Source: VBDM01 sp035317085 | GTDB lineage: Bacteria > Pseudomonadota > Gammaproteobacteria > Burkholderiales > SG8-39 | Direction: 5' to 3' | Length of the DNA stretch: 21,388 bases | Assembly (NCBI GenBank): GCA_035317085.1 | Contig: DATHHS010000168.1 | Location: 1 to 21,388 of the forward strand | Shown: in pieces, positions 14,958 through 21,388 of the stretch | Position numbering within the stretch: position 1 is the first letter of the stretch | Layout of the letters: each line of letters begins with the position of its first letter | Translations under genes and position numbers: made by a program | The notes under the pieces: generated by a model | The model's input: only the letters and a program-made list of their open reading frames with translations | Told to the model about the DNA's origin: nothing | Databases searched by the model: none

Positions 14958-15896
14958 ATGCGCATTCTCGTTACCGGTGCATCAGGCTTTGTCGGCCGGG
15001 TTCTTTGCCGCGAGCTGATCTCGCGCGGACACGCAGTCCGAGCGGCGGTAAGGCAATCGATGCCTCCGGGCGAGGTCCCGCTCGATGTGCGTCAGATCGT
15101 CATCCCCGACATCGCCGCCGAATTCGATCGAAGCGCACTCCTCGACGGCGTCGATACCGTCGTGCACCTCGCCGCGGTGGCACATCGCGCTGCCGGCGAG
15201 GCGGAGATACGGCGCACCAATGTCGACGCGACACTCCGGCTCGCCGAATCCTCAGCGGGATCGGTACGCCGCTTTGTTTTCCTGAGCTCGGTCAAAGTGC
15301 ACGGGGAGGATTCGGGCGTCGAGGCGTACAGCGAAGGCGCCCCCCTTCGTCCTGAAGACTCCTACGGCCGCTCCAAGCTCGAAGCCGAACAGGCTTTGAC
15401 GGATCTGGCGGCGCGAAGCGGAATGGAGCTCGTGCTGATCCGGCCGCCTCTGGTGTACGGACCGCGGGTCAAGGCCAACTTTCTGCGTTTGCTTGGCTGG
15501 ATCGATTCGGGCTTGCCACTCCCCTTGGCGAGCGTGCGCAACCGGCGCAGCCTCATCTACCTGGGAAATCTGATCGACGCGATCGCGCGTTGCACGGAAC
15601 ATCCCGCGGCGAGCGGTGCCTTTCTTGTGAGCGACGAGGAGGCCATTTCCACCCCGGAGCTGGTGTTACGTATCGCTCGCGCGCTAGGGCGCCCGCCGAG
15701 GCTCATACCGGTCTCGCCTGCGTTTTTGCGCCTGGCGGGAACGCTCGCGGGCCGTGCCGGCGAATTCCGCCGCTTGACCGGAAATCTCGTCGTCGATCCT
15801 TCCCGGGCGCGCCGGCTGCTCGACTGGCGGCCTCCCTACACGCTCGACGCGGGTCTGGCAGAAACCGCGCGCTGGTTCAGGACCGCGAGCCGCTGA
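14958..15896 (+). CDS. NAD-dependent epimerase/dehydratase, WbpV-like UDP-4-keto-QuiNAc reductase
   Basis: A 312-residue extended short-chain dehydrogenase: MRILVTGASGFVGRVL with GxxGxxG at its start, HLAAVAHR, FLSSVKVHGE and a Tyr/Lys pair in YGRSKLEAEQ. IRPPLVYGPRVKANF and the NRRSLIYLGNLIDAI stretch match the WbpV/WreQ-type enzymes that reduce UDP-2-acetamido-4-keto-2,6-dideoxyglucose to UDP-D-QuiNAc. That role is strongly suggested by the next two genes (WbpL- and WbpM-like), with which it forms a familiar set. A C4-epimerase acting on UDP-GlcNAc is the main alternative. The ATG at 14958 gives the family N-terminus; an earlier in-frame TTG would sit inside the -10 element. No Shine-Dalgarno sequence is evident. 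Confidence 0.82.
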   Translation: MRILVTGASGFVGRVLCRELISRGHAVRAAVRQSMPPGEVPLDVRQIVIPDIAAEFDRSALLDGVDTVVHLAAVAHRAAGEAEIRRTNVDATLRLAESSAGSVRRFVFLSSVKVHGEDSGVEAYSEGAPLRPEDSYGRSKLEAEQALTDLAARSGMELVLIRPPLVYGPRVKANFLRLLGWIDSGLPLPLASVRNRRSLIYLGNLIDAIARCTEHPAASGAFLVSDEEAISTPELVLRIARALGRPPRLIPVSPAFLRLAGTLAGRAGEFRRLTGNLVVDPSRARRLLDWRPPYTLDAGLAETARWFRTASR

Positions 15897-15939
15897 GAGC
15901 CTCCACAGCTCGTCGGCGAAATCGATACGCGCGCCAAGA

Positions 15940-15955
15940 CCTGTTTCGGAACAGG
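15940..15955. other. perfect 6-bp inverted repeat next to a -10 element
   Basis: CCTGTT and AACAGG flank TCGG. The repeat ends two bases before the TAGAAT at 15957, so it covers the promoter spacer. It could be a protein-binding site or a small RNA hairpin at the end of the upstream gene; no T-run follows. Confidence 0.3.
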
Positions 15956-15956
15956 C

Positions 15957-15962
15957 TAGAAT
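15957..15962 (+). promoter_or_regulatory. candidate -10 element (TAGAAT) before the WbpL-like gene
   Basis: TAGAAT lies 37 nt before the ATG at 16000, in a 103-nt gap between two co-directional genes. No good -35 is visible. It shares the GCTAGAAT core with the element at 14908. Confidence 0.35.
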
Positions 15963-15999
15963 GCGCACCGTGTTCTCCGAGTGCATTAGTTGAGTGGCG

Positions 16000-16983
16000 A
16001 TGCCGGGAATTGGCTTTGTTTCTCCAATCGCTTCGGCGGTCGTGACGCTTCTGCTCATCGCCTGGATGCTGAGGAAGCAGGATCGCCTGCCGCTGGATGT
16101 CCCGAACCAGCGCTCACTTCACGTCCGCCCGGTGCCGCGTTCGGGCGGGATCGCCATGATGGCGGGCATTTTCACCGGCTTCGCCGTCATGCAGACGCCG
16201 CTCGTCGTCGTGCTATCCGTCGCAGTGTTGGTCGCGCTTTCGCATTTCGACGATCTGCGCGGCCTGTCGATTCCGCTCCGTTTCGGCGTGCAATTGGCCG
16301 CCGCCGCGGGATTCGCGTACGGTGCGCTTCTGGGATTGACGCTCCCGCTTCTGGTACTCATTGTCCTGGGCATCCTATGGATGACAAATCTCTATAACTT
16401 CATGGACGGCTCCGACGGGCTCGCAGGAGGAATGACGGTATTCGGTTTTTCGTTTTTGGGAACCGGGGCCTGGATGAGCGGCGACGAGGCCCTGCTGATC
16501 GAGTGCGCCATTGTGGCGGCGGTCGCCGCCGCGTTTCTGCCGTTCAATTTTCCGCCCGCGCGGCTCTTCATGGGCGATGCCGGGTCCATCCCGATCGGTT
16601 TTCTCGCGGCAGTATTGTCTCTCTCGGGCTGGCGCGACGGAGACTGGCCGTTGTGGTTTCCGGCGGCAGTGTTCTCGCCTTTCATCGTCGATGCGAGTCT
16701 GACTCTGCTCAAGCGGGCGGGTGCCGGAGAGCGCATCTGGCGGGCGCACAACAAGCACTATTATCAGCGCCTCGTCCGAATGGGCTGGGGCCACCGCAGG
16801 ACAGCACTCGCCGAATACGCGCTGATGCTCGCCTGCGGGACGACCGCGCTTTGGGCGCTGCGCGAGCCGCTCACCCTGCAGCTGTGCGCACTCATCGGGC
16901 TTGTCGCGCTCCACGCAATACTGGCGCTGGGGGTGGACTACGCGTGGCGTCGCCGCGAAAACAAATCCATTGAAGCCGCTTAA
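16000..16983 (+). CDS. wbpL: undecaprenyl-phosphate sugar-1-phosphate transferase (WbpL/WecA family)
   Basis: A 327-residue polytopic inner-membrane enzyme that starts O-unit assembly by moving an N-acetylaminosugar phosphate onto undecaprenyl phosphate. It has the family landmarks: DVPNQRSLHVRPVPRSGGIA in the first cytoplasmic loop, the metal-binding HFDDLRGLSIPLRFGVQ, NLYNFMDGSDGLAGG, LFMGDAGSIPIGF, and the substrate-recognition loop HNKHYYQRLVRMGWGHR. The YYQR form of this last motif and the lengths of the loops are like WbpL rather than MraY. UDP-QuiNAc is the likely donor given both neighbours. The ATG at 16000 has GAG five bases upstream; an in-frame GTG at 15994 is an alternative. Its 3' end overlaps the WbpM-like gene by 14 nt. 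Confidence 0.9.
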   Translation: MPGIGFVSPIASAVVTLLLIAWMLRKQDRLPLDVPNQRSLHVRPVPRSGGIAMMAGIFTGFAVMQTPLVVVLSVAVLVALSHFDDLRGLSIPLRFGVQLAAAAGFAYGALLGLTLPLLVLIVLGILWMTNLYNFMDGSDGLAGGMTVFGFSFLGTGAWMSGDEALLIECAIVAAVAAAFLPFNFPPARLFMGDAGSIPIGFLAAVLSLSGWRDGDWPLWFPAAVFSPFIVDASLTLLKRAGAGERIWRAHNKHYYQRLVRMGWGHRRTALAEYALMLACGTTALWALREPLTLQLCALIGLVALHAILALGVDYAWRRRENKSIEAA

Positions 16984-18841
16984 GCTCAACTACCGCGCCG
17001 CACTTGCTTTTGCGCACGACGTGCTGGCTTCCGCCGTCTGCTGGGTGCTTGCGTTCTGGCTGCGTTTCAACCTGGAGACCCCCGAGGGGTTTCTCCCGGC
17101 GCTTGCCGCCGCGGTAACCGCGGCCGTTCCCCTGCACGCATTGATATTCTGGTCGCTCGGGCTGTACCGGGGCAGCTGGCGCTATGCGAGCTTGCCCGAC
17201 CTGAAACGCATAGCGTTTGCCTGCCTGATCGGAGCGCTCGCGGTGCCCGCGCTGCTCGCGTTCTTTCGCGCCGATATCAACGTACCGCGGTCCACCTTCG
17301 TCCTCGCGCCTATTCTTCTTGCCGCGATCATGTCAGGCAGCCGGATCGCCTATCGCGCCTGGAAGGAGGGCTCCCTATACGGACATATCCACTTCACCGG
17401 CGAACCGGTGCTCGTGATCGGCGCCGGCGACATCACCGTCAACCTGCTGCGGGAGATGGGACACTCGAGCCAGTGGCGGGCGGTCGGCGTCCTCGACGAT
17501 GACCCCGCCTGGCATGGACAGGTTCTTCTGGGGGTGAAGGTCCTTGGGGGACTCAACGAGGTCGACCGGTGGGCGGACCAGCTGGAGTGCAACCACGCGA
17601 TCATTTCGCTGCCGGCTTCATCGGCAGGCGTGCGCAGGCGTGCCGCGGAACTCGCCGGCGCCGCCGGGCTGACCGTCCTCACCGTGCCTTCCTACGACGA
17701 TCTGCTGTCGGGCAAGGTCACCGTGTCGCAAATCCGCCGCGTCGAGCTTGAAGATCTGCTCGGTCGCGACCAGGTGGTGCTCGACGATCGCGGTCTGCAT
17801 CAGTTGCTTACGGGCAAGGTGGTGATGGTCACGGGCGCCGGAGGCTCGATCGGCTCCGAGCTTGCCCGTCAGATCGCGAAATTCGAGCCGGCGCTCATCG
17901 TTCTCTTCGATTTGAACGAGTACGCCTTGTACTGCATCGAGCAGGAATTCGTGACTACGAGGGAGAAGACGGTCATCGCACCGATCATTGGCGACGTACG
18001 CAATGCCGACCGGGTCCAGGCGGTTTTGTCGCGGTTCAAGCCGGTGGTGATATTCCACGCCGCAGCCTACAAGCACGTGCCGCTCATGGAGACCGACAAC
18101 ACCTGGGAGGCGGCGCAAAACAACGTGCTCGGAACCCTGCGCCTGGCGAGAGCCGCGCGCGATCACAATGTGGAAAAATTCGTCCTTGTCTCGACCGACA
18201 AGGCGGTGAATCCGACCAACGTCATGGGCGCGACCAAGCGCCTGTCCGAGCTAGTCTGTGAGGCGTTACAGCGCTCCGTCGGGACACGCTTTGTCATTGT
18301 GCGCTTCGGAAATGTGCTCGGCAGCACAGGCAGCGTAATTCCAAAATTCCGCGAGCAGATCGCTCGCGGCGGGCCGCTCACGGTCACCCATTCGGAAATC
18401 ACCCGCTACTTCATGTCGATTCCCGAGGCGGCACAACTGGTGTTGCAGGCGGGTCTCATGGGAAACGGCGGCGAGATCTTCGTTCTGGAAATGGGCGAAC
18501 CGGTCAGGATCGTCGATCTCGCGCGCGACATGATCAGGCTCTCTGGATTCAGCGAGGAAGACATCAGGATCGACATTACCGGCCTCCGACCGGGCGAAAA
18601 ACTCCATGAGGAACTGCTCTCGGATCGTGAGAGCACGCTGCCTACTCCGCACCCCAAGCTGCGCATCGCCAAGGCGACCCAGGCGCCCCGTGAAACGTGG
18701 CTTGTCGAGATCGAAACCTGGCTCTCGCAGTTGCGCTCCCCGGCCGATGACGAGGTCAAACGGGAGCTCGGCACCAGGGTGCCCGAGTACCAGTCCGCCG
18801 CCGCAGGGGGCGGCGCGCACGGAACTCAGGAAAAGGGCTGA
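16970..18841 (+). CDS. wbpM: membrane-bound UDP-GlcNAc 4,6-dehydratase (WbpM/FlaA1/CapD family)
   Basis: It converts UDP-GlcNAc to UDP-2-acetamido-4-keto-2,6-dideoxyglucose, the precursor of QuiNAc and related sugars. The predicted 623 residues match the large, membrane-anchored form: several N-terminal membrane helices (about residues 10-125), a first Rossmann segment VLVIGAGDITV near 146, and the catalytic domain with VMVTGAGGSIGSELARQI near 286. The catalytic region holds STDKAVNPTNVMGATK near 407-423, in which Met replaces the usual Tyr (the S-M-K triad known for WbpM). HAAAYKHVPLME and the TGLRPGEKLHEELL end are also typical. No ATG is available; the start is taken as the TTG at 16970, which gives MKPLKLNYRAALAFAHD and overlaps the preceding gene. 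The end overlaps the convergent heptosyltransferase-like gene by 16 nt. Confidence 0.93.
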   Translation: MKPLKLNYRAALAFAHDVLASAVCWVLAFWLRFNLETPEGFLPALAAAVTAAVPLHALIFWSLGLYRGSWRYASLPDLKRIAFACLIGALAVPALLAFFRADINVPRSTFVLAPILLAAIMSGSRIAYRAWKEGSLYGHIHFTGEPVLVIGAGDITVNLLREMGHSSQWRAVGVLDDDPAWHGQVLLGVKVLGGLNEVDRWADQLECNHAIISLPASSAGVRRRAAELAGAAGLTVLTVPSYDDLLSGKVTVSQIRRVELEDLLGRDQVVLDDRGLHQLLTGKVVMVTGAGGSIGSELARQIAKFEPALIVLFDLNEYALYCIEQEFVTTREKTVIAPIIGDVRNADRVQAVLSRFKPVVIFHAAAYKHVPLMETDNTWEAAQNNVLGTLRLARAARDHNVEKFVLVSTDKAVNPTNVMGATKRLSELVCEALQRSVGTRFVIVRFGNVLGSTGSVIPKFREQIARGGPLTVTHSEITRYFMSIPEAAQLVLQAGLMGNGGEIFVLEMGEPVRIVDLARDMIRLSGFSEEDIRIDITGLRPGEKLHEELLSDRESTLPTPHPKLRIAKATQAPRETWLVEIETWLSQLRSPADDEVKRELGTRVPEYQSAAAGGGAHGTQEKG

Positions 18842-19902
18842 GGGAAAGGCCGGGCGCGCCAGAGGCGCTCGAAACCCGCCAGCGCTTCCTCGACCGTCAA
18901 GTCCGCAAGATCGTGGCTCAAGGGCTGCAGAAGCTCGTGCGGCGCTTTCCAGGGCCGCCACCGTTCAGGCGGCGAGTCCCCGAAGAAACACAGGATCGGC
19001 TTGCCGAGCGCCGCGGCGAGATGCATCGCCCCGCCATCGGCGCACACCACATAGTCGCACAGCGACAGAGCCGCGATCAGCCTGGGAAGGTCCCCGGTCG
19101 AACAAGGGAACAGAGGAAGCCGGCCGCACTTTTCGGTCACTGCACGCGCCTTGTCGTCATCTCCCGGATGCATGGGGTTGTCGGGCTCGCCAGGCGCCCA
19201 GAGAAGCAGGAACCGCGCGGAGTAGCGCTTCGCGATGGCCTTGATAAGAGCCGCAAAGTTTTCCGCCGGCCATTGTTGTTTTTTTCTTCGCGCGCTGATG
19301 TGTACGCATACCACCGGTGTGCCCTGCCCCAGACGTGAAAGCGCCTGCTCTATGCTGCGCCGCACCTCCGCATCGGGGAACACCCGGGTGGCGGGCGGTG
19401 GACCATTGATGCCCAGGGCCCTGAGCAAGCCGTACACCCGCTCCACCTCGTGCGTTCTCGCGGACTGATCGTAAGGCAACGCGATGTCCAGCCGCGAATG
19501 AGTTTTGCCGGGTTCGGCATAGCCGAGCAGGTGGCGCGCGCCGATCAGACGGGCGAAGCGCAGCGAGCGCGGCTCGAATCCCGGCGTCGCGAGAATCGCG
19601 TAGTCGACGCTCTGTTTTCGCAGCTTCATGATCAGCCGCAGCCGATTGACGTAAACCGAAAAAAGGGAGCGCCCTTCCCCGCGGTGCTTTCCCTTTTCGT
19701 AGGCGTAAACGGCGTCGACAGCCGGATTCCGCTCGAGAACCGCTTCATTGTAGGTGTTGACGAGCGCTGCGATATGGGCGCGCGGAAAACGCTCGCGCAG
19801 CGCAAATATCAGCGGAGTGGTGCAGACCAGATCGCCAATGTTATCGCGGCGGATCACCAGGATTCGCGGATGGGCCTCGGCCGAACTATTCATCGCCGTC
19901 AC
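18826..19902 (-). CDS. glycosyltransferase family 9 protein (heptosyltransferase-like)
   Basis: A GT-B enzyme of the ADP-heptose:LPS heptosyltransferase family. ILVIRRDNIGDLVCTTPL gives the family N-terminus, VHISARRKKQQWPAENFAAL is the mid-domain donor motif, and DGGAMHLAAALGKPILCFFG is the conserved C-terminal motif. Such enzymes add heptose to the LPS core; some members in O-antigen loci use other sugars. It resembles the WaaQ/WaaF-like group generally and cannot be assigned more finely. The start is uncertain: GTG at 19902 (358 residues) has GAGG nine bases upstream, and ATG at 19893 is the alternative. The gene begins 78 nt after the glycosyltransferase upstream of it on the minus strand. 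Confidence 0.87.
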   Translation of the reverse strand: MTAMNSSAEAHPRILVIRRDNIGDLVCTTPLIFALRERFPRAHIAALVNTYNEAVLERNPAVDAVYAYEKGKHRGEGRSLFSVYVNRLRLIMKLRKQSVDYAILATPGFEPRSLRFARLIGARHLLGYAEPGKTHSRLDIALPYDQSARTHEVERVYGLLRALGINGPPPATRVFPDAEVRRSIEQALSRLGQGTPVVCVHISARRKKQQWPAENFAALIKAIAKRYSARFLLLWAPGEPDNPMHPGDDDKARAVTEKCGRLPLFPCSTGDLPRLIAALSLCDYVVCADGGAMHLAAALGKPILCFFGDSPPERWRPWKAPHELLQPLSHDLADLTVEEALAGFERLWRARPFPQPFS

Positions 19903-19980
19903 GCTCACAGTCCTCGCGAGCGACGCGGCTCGCACAGATGTAGCCTGCCTTGTCGCAGCCGAGCATGTTGGCGCGACCGC

Positions 19981-21099
19981 TCATTTCGTCCCGAGCAGGG
20001 GCCGCACTATGCGCGCGAGCCGCTCGCCGCGCGCGGCCCAGGTATAGCTGCGCGCCTTCTCCCGGACGCGCGCGCCCAGGCGCCGGGCCCTTTCCGGATC
20101 CTCCGCCAGCGCCCGGATCGCGTCCGCCAGGCCAGCCGCGTCGCCGGGCGCGACCCAGACCGCGTCCCCGGAATCGAGCACCTCGCGCAGCGCCGGAAGG
20201 TCGCTTACCACGATGGCGCAGCCCGCGGCCATGTATTCGAACAGCTTGATCGGCGAGGTGAAAGCGCTGTCGGGATCGGCACGATTGGGCAGCACCGCGA
20301 TGCAGGCCCGTGCAAGCTCGGTCGCGACACGGCCGTGGGGAATGCGTCCGGTGAAGTCGAGGGCCGCACCCACGCTGCCAGCACGCGCGCGCAGTTCCGC
20401 GATGCGGGCTTCGTCGCCGCCGATCAATCGGATACGAAGTCCCGGAAGAGTGCGCGCCGCGTCGGCGAGATCGTCCACGCCCTTCCAGCTGAAAAAACTC
20501 CCCGCATAGACAATGCGCTCCGAGGCGCGCGCCCAGTCCTTTGCCGGGACCGACTCCCGATATTCGACCCCGTTGGGAATGACTTCGATCGGCGCGGTAA
20601 CGTCGTAGAGGGCGCGCAGCCGCGCCGCGGTGGCCTTCGAATTGGCGACGAGCGCCGCCGCCCGTCGGACCACACCGCGCTCGAGGCGCTCGGTTTTCCT
20701 GCGGCGCCGCAACGGCGCCGTGTCGGCGAAGACCTCGTGAGCTTCATAGACGAGCCTCAAACTTGGAATGCGATCGAGCAGCAGCGTCGAGGCCTTCAGG
20801 TGCCGCGCCATCACCGCACCGATCTCTCCAGGGTCGATGCGCTTTGCCAGGCGTGCGGCAAAGACCCGGTTGGAATGCATGCGAGAGAACGGCCATGGCA
20901 GGCTGCGCGACACCGGAAGCAGGCGCACCTTGCCGGGCATCGCGACGGAATAAGCGTCGAAGGGATCGCCGGTCGAAGGCACGTGCACAAGCGTCACTTC
21001 GATGCCCTGCGCCGCGAGCGCCGCGACGGTATGCACGGTCTGGATTCCCCGCGCGCGCTCAAGCGGGAGCGGCTCGGGGAATACGTAAAGGAGCCTCAC
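19981..21099 (-). CDS. glycosyltransferase family 4 (GT-B) protein
   Basis: A 372-residue GT-B glycosyltransferase. The N-terminal acceptor domain starts VRLLYVFPEPLPLERARGIQ. The linker and donor domain carry IPNGVEY, IVYAGSFFSWKGVDDL, LDFTGRIPH and the EX7E-type region SPIKLFEYMAAGCAIVVSDL with ALREVL. It is a retaining family; substrate unknown. The GTG at 21099 overlaps the TGA of the upstream methyltransferase (GTGA), which fixes the start, and the extra 45 codons open upstream lie inside that gene in another frame. Very basic, Arg/Ala-rich composition fits the high G+C of this end of the window. Confidence 0.87.
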   Translation of the reverse strand: MRLLYVFPEPLPLERARGIQTVHTVAALAAQGIEVTLVHVPSTGDPFDAYSVAMPGKVRLLPVSRSLPWPFSRMHSNRVFAARLAKRIDPGEIGAVMARHLKASTLLLDRIPSLRLVYEAHEVFADTAPLRRRRKTERLERGVVRRAAALVANSKATAARLRALYDVTAPIEVIPNGVEYRESVPAKDWARASERIVYAGSFFSWKGVDDLADAARTLPGLRIRLIGGDEARIAELRARAGSVGAALDFTGRIPHGRVATELARACIAVLPNRADPDSAFTSPIKLFEYMAAGCAIVVSDLPALREVLDSGDAVWVAPGDAAGLADAIRALAEDPERARRLGARVREKARSYTWAARGERLARIVRPLLGTK

Positions 21100-21388
21100 G
21101 CCAGCGAGCGCCGCGAGACAGCGCGCTTTCGCGCCGTGATGTAGTACTGGACCGCAGTGAAATCGCGCACGCGTTCCGAGAGCGGCCCGAACAGCCGTGA
21201 CCACCAGCGCTTGCGACCCTCGCGCTCGATGCACAGTATCTCGAAGCCGGCATTGCGGAACAGGTCCTCGATGCTGGCGCGCGTGAAAAAGCGCAAGTGC
21301 GTGTGATCGAGAATGCCGCCCGGCTCGTAGCGCCAGGCGGTGAAGAGCAGCTTCTTGATGATCTTGTAATGTGCAATATTGGGAATGC
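21096..21388 (-). CDS. class I SAM-dependent methyltransferase, C-terminal end only
   Basis: About 96 C-terminal residues are visible; the gene starts beyond the right edge. The segment IPNIAHYKIIKKLLFTAWRY, then GGILDHTHLRFFTRASIEDL and FRNAGFEIL, is the standard C-terminal part of class I methyltransferases found in polysaccharide clusters (Methyltransf_11/23 type), where the HLRFFT strand closes the Rossmann fold. The SAM-binding motif itself is outside the window, so target and activity cannot be judged. Its stop overlaps the GTG of the family 4 glycosyltransferase, so the two are probably co-translated. Confidence 0.8.
   Translation of the reverse strand, partial: IPNIAHYKIIKKLLFTAWRYEPGGILDHTHLRFFTRASIEDLFRNAGFEILCIEREGRKRWWSRLFGPLSERVRDFTAVQYYITARKRAVSRRSLA

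Noticed and set aside
17624..17643. 10-bp tandem repeat (GCAGGCGTGC twice) within wbpM
   Set aside because: Two copies in an Arg/Ala/Gly-coding stretch of high G+C are expected by chance. Loss of one unit would break the frame, but there is no evidence of phase variation.
19450..21144. 564-codon plus-strand open frame opposite the family 9 and family 4 glycosyltransferases
   Set aside because: It is a shadow of two well-supported minus-strand genes; the product is Arg-rich low-complexity sequence without family motifs.

Overview
This window looks like a lipopolysaccharide / O-antigen locus from a GC-rich Gram-negative proteobacterium, most likely a betaproteobacterium. This is an inference from three things: a Kdo transferase gene (waaA) beside a WaaE-type core glycosyltransferase, an rmlBACD gene order as seen in Burkholderia-type clusters, and a WbpV/WbpL/WbpM-type O-antigen initiation set. 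No rRNA, tRNA, CRISPR array, insertion sequence or phage gene was seen.

Layout. (1) 1-1266 (-): waaA, running off the left edge. A 25-codon remnant of waaC (heptosyltransferase I) sits directly upstream and overlaps the waaA start. (2) 1438-5513 (+): a WaaE-like glycosyltransferase followed by rfbB, rfbA, rfbC and rfbD, each overlapping the previous gene by 4 nt. They make dTDP-L-rhamnose. (3) 5576-7334 (+): two family 2 glycosyltransferases separated by a strong hairpin; the first is visibly poorer in G+C. (4) 14839-7367 (-): manC, a Wzx flippase, a decayed methyltransferase, a family 2 glycosyltransferase, a divergent GDP-mannose-4,6-dehydratase-like enzyme, a zinc-finger C-methyltransferase and another family 2 glycosyltransferase. 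(5) 14958-18841 (+): WbpV-like reductase, WbpL-like initiating transferase and WbpM-like UDP-GlcNAc 4,6-dehydratase, which together predict a UDP-D-QuiNAc start to the O-unit. (6) 21388-18826 (-): the end of a methyltransferase, a family 4 glycosyltransferase and a family 9 (heptosyltransferase-type) glycosyltransferase, converging on and overlapping wbpM by 16 nt.

How the genes fit together (inference). WbpM and WbpV make UDP-QuiNAc, which WbpL loads on undecaprenyl phosphate. RfbABCD supply dTDP-L-rhamnose. ManC supplies GDP-mannose, which the dehydratase and C-methyltransferase may turn into a branched 6-deoxysugar. The glycosyltransferases build the unit and Wzx flips it. No Wzy polymerase, Wzz, O-antigen ligase or phosphomannomutase is present, so the pathway must be completed elsewhere. 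The most notable non-standard observations are the two gene relics (waaC in front of waaA, and a methyltransferase between wzx and a glycosyltransferase) and the unusual dehydratase/C-methyltransferase pair.
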